This document shows, piece after piece, positions 39,849-49,964 of a stretch of 64,000 bases of DNA; position 1 is the first letter of the stretch, and every line of letters starts with the position of its first letter. The notes beneath the pieces were generated by a model. It saw only the letters and a list, made by a program, of their open reading frames with translations. It ran no database searches and was not told the origin of the DNA. The DNA lies in the NCBI GenBank assembly GCA_958448165.1, contig CAUDCW010000003.1, positions 1-64,000 on the forward strand. Direction: 5' to 3'. The translations under genes were made by a program, and so were the position numbers. This stretch comes from an uncultured Oscillospiraceae bacterium. GTDB taxonomy: Bacteria > Bacillota > Clostridia > Oscillospirales > Acutalibacteraceae.

Positions 39849-40016
39849 TTGATTTTAATCAACAAAGAAGAAAAGAAAATTATTGCAAGTGCATTGCCAG
39901 ATGTGCATATTCGCAGGACTATGAAACAAAAGTCAAAGCGACATAAGTATTATCTGGAAGAGAGCAGGTCAGCGATGAAGCTCCTTAATCAAATCCGAAC
40001 AGGGGGAATTCAGTGA
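39849..40016 (+). CDS. Small conserved phage protein (INK...PDVHIRRTMKQKSKRHKYY)
   Basis: Probably starts at TTG 39849 after AAAGGAAG, giving (M)ILINKEEKKIIASALPDVHI... The TMKQKSKRHKYY motif is widespread in phages beside terminase and phosphoesterase genes; function unknown. An ATG at 39828 gives a longer frame but has no ribosome site. Confidence 0.65.
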   Translation: MILINKEEKKIIASALPDVHIRRTMKQKSKRHKYYLEESRSAMKLLNQIRTGGIQ

Positions 40017-41221
40017 GCGAGCTGACAAGAAAGTCCGGCGAGACTGATTTGGGCTATCATAAAAGGCTGGTTTACGGAAAACTTGTAGATAAAACACTGG
40101 CTGATTATGATTACTCTGAGTTAGCACCATATGTTTACGGCAAAGACTATAGCACGGATGTCGCCAGAAGAATGTTCTACGGAAGTTGTCGTACACTCAA
40201 ATTATTAGACGGTTCAAAAGAATCTGATGGAGTGTCAGAAAACATATTGAGTGAAATTGATAGTAAAATATTTGAAATCAAGAAAGAGCGTCAAAAGCTG
40301 TCTGACGAAAGAGTAGCACTTAATAAGGTAATAAGAGAAAGAGCAAGACAAGAGGAACTTAACGAAATAATTACAAATGCCGTCTCTCAGCTACCTCTCC
40401 CGTCTTTACCTCAAACAGACTATGCACCTCAAAGAGTGATTACAAACTCTGATAATGACATATTGGTAAGCCTAAATGACATTCATTACGGGGCAAACTA
40501 TAAAAACTACTGGGGTGAGTATAACTCTGAAATTTGCGCTCAAATGCTCAAAAAGTATTTAGACAAAATTATTGCCATTGGAAAATTGCATAACAGTGAA
40601 AACTGTATTGTGTGGGAAAACGGCGACGCTATCAGTGGCAACATACATAATTCAATAGCTGTGACTAACAAAGAGAATGTTAAGCAGCAAATTTTTGGCG
40701 TATCAGAACTTATTGCTCAGTTTTTATCTGCATTGAGTTTGAACTTTAAGAAGGTGAGTTTTATAAGTGTATCAGGAAACCACTCAAGAATTGATACAAA
40801 AGAACGAGCCTTAAAGGACGAGCGATTAGACGATATGATAGAGTGGTACTTAGAAGCTAGATTAAAGAATGAGGAATCTATTGTTATTGGTGACTGTGAA
40901 AAAATTGATGAAACAATTTACCTGTTAAATATTCGAGGTAAAACATATGCTGGCGTACACGGCGACTACGATTTAACGCCAACAAAAATTCAAGATTTAC
41001 AGACTATGGTAGGAAAACCGCTATATGGCGTACTGATGGGGCATTTACACCATAACAAAGTTGATACAGTACAGGGTATTAAAACAATAATGTCAGGCTC
41101 ATTCTTAGGTATGGATGACTATTGCGTATCGAAGAGAATTGTCGGCAGACCAGAGCAGTTAGTATGTATTTGCGACAGTAGCGGTATTAAATGCTCATAC
41201 GATATTGATTTAAGGTTGTAG
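40013..41221 (+). CDS. Calcineurin-like metallophosphoesterase
   Basis: 402 residues starting GTG, overlapping the previous stop. Metal-binding motifs in order: NDIHYG (D-x-H), ENGDAISG (GD), SVSGNHSR (GNH), GVHGDYD and MGHLHHNK (GHxH). The first 150 residues are helical (a coiled coil around 80-115) and may contact DNA. Phosphoesterases of this shape are frequent next to phage packaging genes, with unknown substrate. Confidence 0.85.
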   Translation: MSELTRKSGETDLGYHKRLVYGKLVDKTLADYDYSELAPYVYGKDYSTDVARRMFYGSCRTLKLLDGSKESDGVSENILSEIDSKIFEIKKERQKLSDERVALNKVIRERARQEELNEIITNAVSQLPLPSLPQTDYAPQRVITNSDNDILVSLNDIHYGANYKNYWGEYNSEICAQMLKKYLDKIIAIGKLHNSENCIVWENGDAISGNIHNSIAVTNKENVKQQIFGVSELIAQFLSALSLNFKKVSFISVSGNHSRIDTKERALKDERLDDMIEWYLEARLKNEESIVIGDCEKIDETIYLLNIRGKTYAGVHGDYDLTPTKIQDLQTMVGKPLYGVLMGHLHHNKVDTVQGIKTIMSGSFLGMDDYCVSKRIVGRPEQLVCICDSSGIKCSYDIDLRL

Positions 41222-41269
41222 GTTAGACTACAGCCTATTTTGTTATAAAACGGAAAGGAGGCAGGTAGT

Positions 41270-42301
41270 ATGGCAAGAAAAACTAAGAAAAACAATTTGA
41301 CAAATCAAGAGTTGCTTTCCAAAGTCAATAGTGAAAATTTGCGATTAAAGCAAGATTTTCTCGATTATCTTAATTCCTTACAGCGGAGCCAAGGTACTAT
41401 TTACAATTACAGTAATGACCTTGATATTTTCTTTGTGTACTGTCTCCAGCGTTTAGGCAATAAGAAATTTTCAGAGGTCACAAAGAGAGATTTGATTTCA
41501 TTTCAGAACTGGTTGATACACGAAAATAAAAATTCTCCAGCCAGAGTATGTCGCATTAAATCTACTTTGTCGTCTTTAAGTAATTACATAGAGTCAATTC
41601 TTGACGATGAGCCAGAATATAAAAACTTCAAGCCTATAATTAAGAGAATTGAATCGCCAGTAAAGCAACCAGTCAGAGAAAAGACAATATTCTCGGATGA
41701 AGAACTTGACTCTTTGCTTGAAGTTCTTACAGAGAAAGAGCAATACGAAAAAGCCTGTGCCGTTGCATTGGCTATGTGTTCTGGTAGGCGAAAATCTGAA
41801 CTTGTTAGGTTTAGGGTAGATGACTTTAAGGACGAAAATCTTATTTGCGGCGGTGCACTTTACAAGACAAGCGACAAAATTAAAACTAAAGGCTTTGGTC
41901 TTGGCAAATACATATATTGTTATACATTAGCAAAAAAGTTCAAACCGTATTTTGACAGGTGGTTGGATTATCGAAAAGAGCAAGGTATTGAAAGTGAGTG
42001 GTTATTCCCAGACAAGGAAGATTTTACAAAACAATTAAAACCAGAAACGCTTAATAGTTGGGCGGTTACTTTTACAAATATAGTTGGCAAGGATTTTTAT
42101 TGGCACTCACTAAGACACTATTTTACTACAAGTCTAGCGAGGTCAGGATTGCCTGACGGTGTAATTCAAGAAATAGTCGGTTGGACTTCCTCTGATATGG
42201 TCAAAATTTACAAGGATTTGTCCACTGAGGAACAATTAGACCAATATTTTGACGAAAACGGAATTAAAGAAGTAAAAACAAAAAAATTAAGTGATTTATA
42301 A
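41270..42301 (+). CDS. Tyrosine recombinase (second active type)
   Basis: 343 residues with an SAM-like N-domain (SQGTIYNYSNDLDIFFVYC) and catalytic domain: Arg in CSGRRKSEL near 173, HSLRHYF near 285, and VGWTSSDMVKIYKDL near 311-325 where Trp replaces the usual His before the Tyr. It lies between the phosphoesterase and HU gene, just upstream of the packaging genes, not at an attachment site. Such late-region recombinases occur in clostridial phages; role unknown. Confidence 0.83.
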   Translation: MARKTKKNNLTNQELLSKVNSENLRLKQDFLDYLNSLQRSQGTIYNYSNDLDIFFVYCLQRLGNKKFSEVTKRDLISFQNWLIHENKNSPARVCRIKSTLSSLSNYIESILDDEPEYKNFKPIIKRIESPVKQPVREKTIFSDEELDSLLEVLTEKEQYEKACAVALAMCSGRRKSELVRFRVDDFKDENLICGGALYKTSDKIKTKGFGLGKYIYCYTLAKKFKPYFDRWLDYRKEQGIESEWLFPDKEDFTKQLKPETLNSWAVTFTNIVGKDFYWHSLRHYFTTSLARSGLPDGVIQEIVGWTSSDMVKIYKDLSTEEQLDQYFDENGIKEVKTKKLSDL

Positions 42302-42322
42302 GTAGAATGGAAGGGAGATTAT

Positions 42323-42613
42323 ATGATACAAAGGGAAGATTTTATAGATAGATTTTCAAAAAAGAACTACACAAAGCGTGACGCAAGAGTTATTCTTGAT
42401 GATTTTATAGAAACAGTAGAAGAGATTCTTTCAGAGGGTGAGTCCATACAATTTAGGGGTTTCGGCTCCTTTATTGTTAAAGAAGCGGCTCCGAGAGAAT
42501 GTACTTCTCCGACAACAGGAGAGAGAATTAAGGTTCCCGCTCAAAAGGTAGTGAGATTCGCTCCGGGACAGATTTTAAAGAAAGCCGTGAAAGAAGGTAA
42601 GATAGACAGCTAA
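42323..42613 (+). CDS. HU/IHF-family DNA-binding protein
   Basis: 96 residues with the HU pattern: helical dimer core MIQREDFIDRFSKKNYTKRDARVILDDFIETVEEIL, then GESIQFRGFGSF, the DNA arm PRECTSPTTGERIKVPAQKVVRFAPG, and a C-terminal helix. Acts as a dimeric DNA-bending protein. Starts with AGGGAGATTAT upstream. Placed between recombinase and terminase genes. Confidence 0.92.
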   Translation: MIQREDFIDRFSKKNYTKRDARVILDDFIETVEEILSEGESIQFRGFGSFIVKEAAPRECTSPTTGERIKVPAQKVVRFAPGQILKKAVKEGKIDS

Positions 42614-42624
42614 AGGAGGACTAA

Positions 42625-43689
42625 ATGCCAAAGCAAAGTAAAATTAAAAGCTCTAAGCCCGGCAAAGCCACTCCAGTTAGAGAACGAGAAGCAGATAGAT
42701 TTTATTGTACTCGCTGTACTCGTAGTTTTAATCGCCAGAGAAATAACTTTCCTGCTTCTCAAAGTCCTATTTTCAAAGAAAACAGCGGCTATCTGCCAGT
42801 GTGTAGACACTGTATAGACGAGATGTATGAACATTATAAATCTGTTCTTAAAGACGAAAAAGCGGCTATTAGAAGAATCTGTATGAAATTTGACATATAT
42901 TGGAGCGACAGAGTGTATGACGCTATCTCCAAGACAAGCACAACGAACTCAAGAGTATTGAGCTACATAAGCAAGTCTAACCTAAGACAGTTTGAGGGAC
43001 AAACATACGACGATACTTTAGACGAAGAGTTGCAGAAAAAGCTTGACGAACAGAAAAATTATCAAATTTCAATAGATAGCTCCTTAATTAGTGACGATGA
43101 CGAAGAAGGCGAAACAGAAAAAATAATCATACCCAAAGAAAGTATTGATTTTTGGGGTGAGGGACTGCCGTTAGGTTACTATCCAGAGTTAGATAAGAGG
43201 TACAAATACTGGTGTGGGGAGTCTGACGGAGAAAGAGACGTTGGCGAAATGGCAGTAATTAAGCAAATCTGTATGCTTGAGGTGACTATAAATCACGACA
43301 CTGCTATGGGTAAGCCTATTGACAGAAATGTAAATGCATTAAACACTCTGCTTGGCAGTGCAAACTTAAAGCCAAGCCAGAAAAAGACAGAAGAAGAAAC
43401 CGATACTGATTTTGACAAAACACCATTTGGTGTGGGTATCAAAATGTATGAGAACTCTCACCCTATCCCCCAGCCTGACCCTGAGTTACAAGACGCTGAC
43501 GGCATAGTGAAGAAAATACACATTTGGTTTCTCGGACACCTCTGTTCTATGGTGGGAATTAAAAATAAATACTCAAAAATGTATGACGACGAGTTAGAAA
43601 AATTGCGTGTTGAAAATCCAGAATTAGATGACGAAGATGACGAAGTGTTCTTCGATAACATTTTTGGAGATGATGATAGTGGCACGTAA
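42625..43689 (+). CDS. Terminase small-subunit-like protein with zinc finger
   Basis: 354 residues. N-terminus has CTRCTRSF and CRHC pairs (zinc finger) after a basic KQSKIKSSKPGKATPVRER tail. The middle contains KDEKAAIRRICMKFDIYWSDRVYD helices and the C-terminus is helical and acidic (EKLRVENPELDDEDDEV). It overlaps the terminase large subunit start by a few bases, the usual place for TerS. The protein family is only inferred from position and shape. Confidence 0.65.
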   Translation: MPKQSKIKSSKPGKATPVREREADRFYCTRCTRSFNRQRNNFPASQSPIFKENSGYLPVCRHCIDEMYEHYKSVLKDEKAAIRRICMKFDIYWSDRVYDAISKTSTTNSRVLSYISKSNLRQFEGQTYDDTLDEELQKKLDEQKNYQISIDSSLISDDDEEGETEKIIIPKESIDFWGEGLPLGYYPELDKRYKYWCGESDGERDVGEMAVIKQICMLEVTINHDTAMGKPIDRNVNALNTLLGSANLKPSQKKTEEETDTDFDKTPFGVGIKMYENSHPIPQPDPELQDADGIVKKIHIWFLGHLCSMVGIKNKYSKMYDDELEKLRVENPELDDEDDEVFFDNIFGDDDSGT

Positions 43690-44526
43690 ATCAAACGCCT
43701 CTACTCTTATAGAATTTGAAGACAGACCAGAAAGACAGCAACGAATATTGAGAAGCGTTGCTGAATGGGCTGGATATTATCGTTGTAATCCCCATCGCTT
43801 TGTAAAGGATTTTCTACACATTGACTTACATTTCTTTCAAAAAATATTAATAGTCATGATGAACATATGCATGACTTTTGTTTTTATAGCGTGTCGTGGT
43901 ATAGGTAAGACCTATCTAAGTGCAATTTTCTGTTGTGTGCGGGCTGTTCTTTACCCCGGCAGTAAAATCTGCATTGCTTCCGGTACACGAGGGCAAAGTT
44001 TAGTTGTACTTGAAAAAATAATGACTGAACTCAAACCCAACTCACCAGAACTTGCGGCAGAAATTGACGAAAAGGGAACAAAGATAAGCGGAAACAATGC
44101 AATTATTATGTTTAAAAACGGCTCGTTTATCAAGGTAGTAACGGCAAGTGACAGTAGCCGAGGTAATAGAGCACACATACTCATTATTGATGAGTTCAGA
44201 ATGGTGAAGAAAGATGTTATTGATACCATTCTTAAGAAATTTTTGTCTACGCCGAGGCATCCTAAATTTATGGATAAGCCTCAATATAGGCATAAAAAAG
44301 AATATAAAGAGTCATTAAAGACCCTTTACTTATCGTCAGCCTACTATAAAGACCACTGGTCTTACACAAAAACAAAAGACACTTGTAAATTTATGCTTGA
44401 CGACAGACGCAAAGATTTTGTCTGTGGATTCCCATATCAGCTTGCTCTTCAAGAAGGCTTACTTAGCGAAGAGCGTGTTATTGAGGATATGACTGAATCT
44501 GATTTTAGTGAAATTAAATGGTCTAT
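43679..44526 (+). CDS. terL: Terminase large subunit exon 1 (ATPase)
   Basis: Starts GTG (43679) with GGAG nine bases upstream, overlapping TerS; ATG 43673 is an alternative. Residues ~70-80 give Walker A FIACRGIGKTYLS, and HILIIDEFRM near 175 is Walker B. The exon ends TGG TCT AT at the intron. With exon 2 the protein reads KWSMEMEARFWGDSDG and is 594 residues, a normal TerL length. It drives DNA into proheads. Confidence 0.87.
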
Positions 44527-44909
44527 AAATATTTCTGTAGACCTTAAACCCATTGAACGTATGCAAAAACGGTGTAATGTCAGCCTTTTGGTAATAGCAG
44601 TAAATGGCTATTTATGGCATTGCTAACAGGGGAACTCTGACTGCCGTATATTAACGGTAAAAGACAATCCTGTGCTTTATATTAACATTCCGTAAATCCT
44701 GCCACTCTTTGTGGGCAATTAAACGGTCGTCAAAAAACTTGTAAAGGGACGGCATTTTGAGTATTTTAGTTAATATGGAGTGCAACGACTATCTCGTAAG
44801 AGGGTACACCAGAGATTAGCACTGGTGGGAGCGATGGGGCTTATTCGTAGAATAGGTATGATATAGTCTAAACCCTATGCAAATATCGGGAAACCGAGGG
44901 TACATATTA
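44527..44909 (+). mobile_element. ORF-less group I intron in terL
   Basis: About 383 bases. The exon end GGTCTAT pairs with GTAGACC inside the intron (seven pairs ending in U-G), placing the 5' splice site after 44526. P7 strands are TGCAACGACTATC (44781-44793) and GGTATGATATAGTC (44855-44868). The 3' end is ambiguous: 44910 is the only G that could be the last intron base, but then the 5' site would have to be 44524. Both choices keep frame (KWSMEMEARF or KWSEMEARF). Confidence 0.82.
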
Positions 44910-45846
44910 GGAAATGGAAGCTCGCTTCTGGGGAGACTCAGATGGAGCCTTTTTTAATTTTGAATCAATTGCGAAAAATAGGAAAATTCAATATCCAATG
45001 TTGCCAGATTCACTATCGGCAAAGCTGAGCAACAACAGTAAGGTTCGTGTTCAACCCAAACAAAACGGAGAAAAAAGAATTTTGTCAGCAGATATTGCTT
45101 TGATGGCAAGCACTAAACACCAAAACGACGCTTCGGCAATTTTCATTAATCAACTTTTACCTACAAAAGCAAACAGGTATATGAACAACATCATTTATAC
45201 AGAAAACACAGAGGGTGTTCATACGGAAGATATGGCACTCATAATTAGACGGCTCTACGAAGAATATCGTTGTGATTATATAGTGTTAGATACACGAGGA
45301 GTAGGTCTTGGCGTGTACGATGTACTCGTACGAGACATAACTGACCCTGATTCTGGAGAAATTTATCCAGCGTTGTCTTGCTGTAACAACCCAGAAATGG
45401 CGGCTCGTTGCACTGATAGAAATGCTGAGAAAGTTATATGGGCTATCAACGCCTCTACACGCTTTAATTCAGATTGTGCTGTTTTGCTCAGAGAGGGTTT
45501 TAAAAGCGGCAAAATCCGTCTTTTAGCTACCGAATACGACGGTGAAGTATTAATGAAAAGCATTAAGGGATTTAATTCTCTTTCGTCTGAAGACCAGACA
45601 AAATTCACTTTGCCATATATCAACACGACTCTGCTTATAAGCGAACTTATCAACCTAAAATATGACGATTCTGGTGGTTTTATTAAAATCTCAGAAAAAA
45701 GCGGTATGAGAAAAGACCGCTATTCAAGTTTAAGCTATAACTATTGGGTAGCTTGCCAACTTGAAAACAAAATTAAGAGAAAGAGTCGTTCTGAAGTTAT
45801 TAACAATAATGATTTATTTATGTATAGAGCACCTAAAATCAAATAG
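44910..45846 (+). CDS. terL: Terminase large subunit exon 2 (nuclease)
   Basis: Opens (M)EMEARFWGDSDGAFFNFESIAK and contains the RNase H-like nuclease: ILSADIALMAS with a catalytic Asp, YIVLDTRGVGLGVYDVL, then an aspartate-bearing C-terminal region. An isolated annotation would start at ATG 44914 but exon 1 upstream joins in frame. Cuts the concatemer at packaging start and end. Confidence 0.86.
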
Positions 45847-45869
45847 TCAGAATGGGGGTGAAATTATAT

Positions 45870-47384
45870 TTGAACGAAAAAGAAGTTAAAGTTACCGATG
45901 GCAAGATTGAAAATACAAAAAAATTCGATGCGACAGAAATGTTTCGTATGCCAACACGCTTTGCCCAAATCAATAGGTTGGTTATGCGTGACCTTAATAA
46001 TAATCAATCAAGCCCATCGTTTTACAAATACACAAAAGACCAGATTGCTGAATACCTAAAAAATCCATATCGTTACCAGAAGCAATTAAGAGACGCTGCT
46101 ATTTACATATATGGAGCAAGTTCGCACTTTAGACGATTAATCCAATATTTTACTGGACTATCAGATTTATCCTATATTATTTCTCCTTGTGGAATTGACA
46201 CTTCAACAGCAAAGCCAACCACTATTGGTAAGCAATTTAGAAAGACTTTAAATTTACTTTCTTTAATGAATATAAAAAGTCAGTTTCGTAAGGTATTAAC
46301 CGTTTGCTTAAGAGAAGATACATTTTATGGAACAATGCTTGTTACAAATAATAGTATAACAATTCAGCAACTACCTTCTGATTATTGTGACATTGAGGTA
46401 ATTGAAGACAATGTATTTAATGTATCGTTTAATTTTTCATATTTCGATACAAACCAAAAGCTCCTTGACTTGTATCCTGATGAGTTTAGAAAAAAGTATC
46501 AAATATATAAGAGCGATACAGTTAATTTTAAGTGGCAAGAACTCGACTCGCCGAACTCATTTGCAATTAAATGTAATGACGATATAGCAAATTATTCCCT
46601 TCCCCCATTTGTAGGAATCTTTAGAGAAGTATATGACCTTGAAGATTACAAAGCCTTGAAAATGACTAAGACAGAACTTGAAAACTATGCGATGCTTGTA
46701 ATGAATCTTGGCACCAACAAAGAGGGCGACTGGACAATGGATTATGAAAAAGCTAAGGACTTTTACCATAATCTTGATAATGTCCTGCCTGAAGAAATTG
46801 GTTCGGTTCTATCTCCAATGCCAATAGATAAAATAAGTTTTGAACGCAACAGCAACGGTGATAAAGATACTATTGCAGAAGCAGAGCAACAGCTTTATAC
46901 AGCAGCAGGCGTTTCTTCGTTGCTCTTTAATAATGAAAAAGCAAGTAGCAATGCTTTGTTACTTTCAATCAAGGCTGACCAAGCAATAACATTTGGCATT
47001 GTGAAAAGCATTGAAAATGCCATTAATCGTTTTATACATAGTTATTCATACGGAAAGAATTTTAGAGTCACATTTCTTGATTGTAGCCCTTATAACCGCA
47101 AGGAAATGGGCGATATGTACCTAAAGGCGTGTCAGTACGGACTTCCTATGGTTTCGTATTATTGTGCTTCACAGGGATTATCTCAGTCAGAAATGGACTG
47201 CTTGAATTTCTTGGAAGATGATGTGTTGCAGATTAAAGGTCGGTTTGTTCCTTTGCAAAGTTCTGCCCAACAGAGTGCAAATTCAAATATAGATTCTGAG
47301 GCGGGAAGACCAACGAAAGATATAGGAGACCTCTCCGACTCTGGTGAGTTATCTCAAGAAACTGAAGATGGTGATAATAATTAA
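45870..47384 (+). CDS. Portal protein
   Basis: Around 504 residues. The start is probably TTG 45870 (GGGGGTGAAATT is its ribosome site); an ATG at 45852 is inside that site. Contains AAIYIYGASSHFRRLIQYFTGLSD near residue 70 and an alpha/beta wing region, then QQLYTAAGVSSLLFNNEKASSNALLLSIKADQ typical of portal crown-helix segments. Forms the dodecameric DNA channel at a head vertex, next to the terminase. Confidence 0.82.
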   Translation: MNEKEVKVTDGKIENTKKFDATEMFRMPTRFAQINRLVMRDLNNNQSSPSFYKYTKDQIAEYLKNPYRYQKQLRDAAIYIYGASSHFRRLIQYFTGLSDLSYIISPCGIDTSTAKPTTIGKQFRKTLNLLSLMNIKSQFRKVLTVCLREDTFYGTMLVTNNSITIQQLPSDYCDIEVIEDNVFNVSFNFSYFDTNQKLLDLYPDEFRKKYQIYKSDTVNFKWQELDSPNSFAIKCNDDIANYSLPPFVGIFREVYDLEDYKALKMTKTELENYAMLVMNLGTNKEGDWTMDYEKAKDFYHNLDNVLPEEIGSVLSPMPIDKISFERNSNGDKDTIAEAEQQLYTAAGVSSLLFNNEKASSNALLLSIKADQAITFGIVKSIENAINRFIHSYSYGKNFRVTFLDCSPYNRKEMGDMYLKACQYGLPMVSYYCASQGLSQSEMDCLNFLEDDVLQIKGRFVPLQSSAQQSANSNIDSEAGRPTKDIGDLSDSGELSQETEDGDNN

Positions 47385-47409
47385 AACTATGAAGAAAAGG
47401 AATGAAACA

Positions 47410-47580
47410 ATGTTTATATATGTTATGGACACAGAAAGTAGAGATGCGCTTTTAGAGCTTGGATATGTATTATTAAAAAAGAACAAAAATCAAAATGTTT
47501 GGGTTTTTATTAATAAGCCTGACCATCAATTTGATTCAATAAATGTTCCTTATGTTGTATCTGACACTCTTACTTTCTGA
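47410..47580 (+). CDS. Small phage protein (56 aa)
   Basis: Starts MFIYVMDTESRDALLELGYVLLKKN with AAAGGAATGAAACA upstream. Alpha/beta miniature domain. Lies between portal and protease genes, possibly a head accessory factor; no family recognised. Confidence 0.55.
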   Translation: MFIYVMDTESRDALLELGYVLLKKNKNQNVWVFINKPDHQFDSINVPYVVSDTLTF

Positions 47581-47611
47581 GTAAAAATTACTCAAAAGGC
47601 GGTGGTGAACA

Positions 47612-49207
47612 ATTAGTAGGGATACCATTAATATCATATACGAGTCTGCTGTTGAAAAACTAACAGAAGTTAATTCCTCTTTTGATAGAGGCATTTTGAG
47701 AGTCGCATATGTTGGAAAAAATAGAAATAAATCATACATCAGCAAAGAAACTTTTGAGAAGTGCATTGATACAATTTATAACTGCCCAATTGTATGTAAC
47801 TATAATCGTGAAACTAATTCTATTGGGGCACACGATGTTGATATTGTAAAAACCGATAATGGAGTGCAGTTTGTAAATATCACGCAACCAATTGGAATAG
47901 TGCCAGAATCAGCAAAGATTTGGTTTGAAACAATTGAGGAGGATAATGGCGAAACACACGAATACTTATGTGCCGAGGTCTTAATTTGGAAAAGACAGGA
48001 AGCATACCAGAAAATTAAAGAAAACGGTATTACAGATGAGTCTATGGAGATTAACGTCAAGAGTGGCAAAACAATTGACGGATTTTATCACATAGACTCT
48101 TTTGAATTTACGGCTTTTTGTTTACTGGAGAGTGCAGAACCGTGTTATGAATCAGCCTGCGTAGAAATGTTCTCTCTTAGTTCATTCCGCAGTGAATACA
48201 CAAAAATGATGGTTGATTTTAAAAATAGTTTTTTAAATATCAATACCTTAACTGAGGATGATATAAATCAAAAAAATCTCTTGAAAGGAGGAAATAGTTC
48301 ATTGGATAAAATGAAGCTTTTATCTGAATATGGTTTGACTGTTGAAAGCCTTGATTTTAATATAGATGACTTTACCATTGAGGAACTTAAGGCAAAGTTT
48401 GAGGAAATTAAAGGCAAGGGTAGCGACAACGGCGAAGAACCAGAGGGTAAGACTGAAGTGCAAGAAACTAAAGACGACGGCACTGACGACAATCAAGTTA
48501 ATACAGGAGAGGATACGTATTCTCTCACAGGTCAGCAGTTTTTATCTGAACTGACAAAATCGCTGTCACAGGAAACATATTCAGACCCATACTGGGGTGA
48601 CATTCCAAAGTATATGTATGCAGACCACGATACTGATATTTCAGAGGTTTACTGTTACGACTTGGAAGACGGTAAGTTGTACGGATTTAAGTACACTATG
48701 AATGGAGACAATGTAGTAATTGATTTTGTCTGTAAAAAGAGAAAGAAGTGTTCGTTTGTAGATTTTGACGAGGGTAGTGTTGATTTTGACTACAAATATG
48801 GATTTGAAAACTTCAAGAAGTCAATTAAGGAATTAAAGGACGCTGAGCTAAGTAATGTCAAAGCTAAGTATTCGCAGACAATTGAGGTTTTGCAGAATGA
48901 GTTGTGCGAACTTAAGAAATACAAGAAGTCAAAGCTGGATGAGGAGCGCAAGAATTCTGAGGACAAGCTTTTTGCTAAGTTCAGTGAGTTAAACGGAATT
49001 GAAGCATTTGAACAGCTTCGCAATAATTGTTCTAAATTAACCATAGAGGAAATTGAAAATAAGTGTTTTGAAATTAAAGGACGCAACTATTGTTCTTTGG
49101 AATTCTCTACATCAAAGCCAAGCGGCACAAGAATGATTATTGATAAAAACAACCACGAAGACGAACCATACGGCGGTTTATTTATTGAATTCCCGCCAGA
49201 GAAATAA
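47612..49207 (+). CDS. Prohead protease/scaffold-like protein, starting at ATT
   Basis: The frame is open from 47609 and GGCGGTGG lies 6 bases before ATT 47612, giving (M)SRDTINIIYESAVEKL; the first TTG (47696) is inside a conserved part. 531 residues. The N-terminal 180 residues (VGKNRNKSYISKETFEKCIDTIYNCPIVCNYN ... FEFTAFCLLESAEPCYES) resemble the prohead protease of Firmicute phages. The long charged C-terminus with coiled coils (LKGGNSSLDKMKLL; YSQTIEVLQNELCELKKYKKSKLDEERKNSEDK) fits a scaffold. It sits between portal and capsid. Confidence 0.72.
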   Translation: MSRDTINIIYESAVEKLTEVNSSFDRGILRVAYVGKNRNKSYISKETFEKCIDTIYNCPIVCNYNRETNSIGAHDVDIVKTDNGVQFVNITQPIGIVPESAKIWFETIEEDNGETHEYLCAEVLIWKRQEAYQKIKENGITDESMEINVKSGKTIDGFYHIDSFEFTAFCLLESAEPCYESACVEMFSLSSFRSEYTKMMVDFKNSFLNINTLTEDDINQKNLLKGGNSSLDKMKLLSEYGLTVESLDFNIDDFTIEELKAKFEEIKGKGSDNGEEPEGKTEVQETKDDGTDDNQVNTGEDTYSLTGQQFLSELTKSLSQETYSDPYWGDIPKYMYADHDTDISEVYCYDLEDGKLYGFKYTMNGDNVVIDFVCKKRKKCSFVDFDEGSVDFDYKYGFENFKKSIKELKDAELSNVKAKYSQTIEVLQNELCELKKYKKSKLDEERKNSEDKLFAKFSELNGIEAFEQLRNNCSKLTIEEIENKCFEIKGRNYCSLEFSTSKPSGTRMIIDKNNHEDEPYGGLFIEFPPEK

Positions 49208-49230
49208 CAAAAAACAGGAGGTATTAAGAT

Positions 49231-49716
49231 ATGGCTTATACAGTTTTTAGAAGCGATTTGCTCTCAGGCACAGACGTAGCAGCAGACCTTGTTTCTGTGA
49301 GAGTTTATGATGGCAGCAATCCCATTGCTGTTGAGAATGGCACAATTGTTGAGATTACCGGACAAGAGGAAGGTAACAGAGATGTATTTAAGGCAAAGCT
49401 TGCAACGAATGCAAGTGAAGTAGGCAAGTGTGCGATTGTTGGTTCTAATGAAACAATGTACGATGAAAGAAAGAAAAACTTTGATGAGTTTATCAATGAA
49501 GCAGGTACTATTGCGAGAGGTTATATTCCGAGAAGCAGAAATATGTTCTCTATCACAAAAGAGGGCTTTGCAAGCGGCAAAGCACCTACAGGCACAGGTG
49601 TTGCTGTAGGCATTGGTGCAAATGGCAAGCTTGATACTGCTGGTACGGGTTTTGGTACAGTTGTAGCCATTGAAAAGACTCGCAGATATACATATTACGT
49701 TATCAAAATTGACTAA
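49231..49716 (+). CDS. Head decoration-like protein
   Basis: 161 residues, ATG after AGGAGGTATTAAG. Beta-rich: DLVSVRVYDGSNPIAVENGTIVEITG, then ARGYIPRSRNMFSITKEGF and TGTGVAVGIGANGKLDTAGTGFGTVVAIEKTRRYTYYVIKI. Position (after protease, before capsid) and lack of enzymatic motifs fit a capsid-stabilising decoration protein. The capsid gene is 18 bases downstream. Confidence 0.65.
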   Translation: MAYTVFRSDLLSGTDVAADLVSVRVYDGSNPIAVENGTIVEITGQEEGNRDVFKAKLATNASEVGKCAIVGSNETMYDERKKNFDEFINEAGTIARGYIPRSRNMFSITKEGFASGKAPTGTGVAVGIGANGKLDTAGTGFGTVVAIEKTRRYTYYVIKID

Positions 49717-49733
49717 TTGAGGAGGTATGAAAT

Positions 49734-49964
49734 ATGGCTGAAATGAATGAAATTGTAAGACTTGCTGTTGACGCATATCACGGTTCTACCACTAAGTATT
49801 CAGTAGACGAGTCTCTTGAGTCTTTGCGTAAGGCTTTGGTTGCGGCAAACAATGGTTCTACAACTTTGAATTATAAAGATATTCGTGACGGTAAGTGCGC
49901 TGGTCTTTTCTCTCTTGTAGAGGAAATTCTCTCCCGTACCGTTGCAGAGGGCTTTCAGGGTTAA
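49734..49964 (+). CDS. Major capsid protein, N-terminal exon only
   Basis: 76 codons from ATG with AGGAGGTATGAAAT upstream, ending FSLVEEILSRTVAEGFQG then TAA. The N-terminal arm (VRLAVDAYHGSTTKYSVDESLESLRKALVAANNG) and EEILSRTVAEGFQG match phage capsid openings, in which hundreds more residues follow. Here the frame enters a group I intron (49965 on) and no capsid remainder is found downstream. Confidence 0.75.
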   Translation: MAEMNEIVRLAVDAYHGSTTKYSVDESLESLRKALVAANNGSTTLNYKDIRDGKCAGLFSLVEEILSRTVAEGFQG

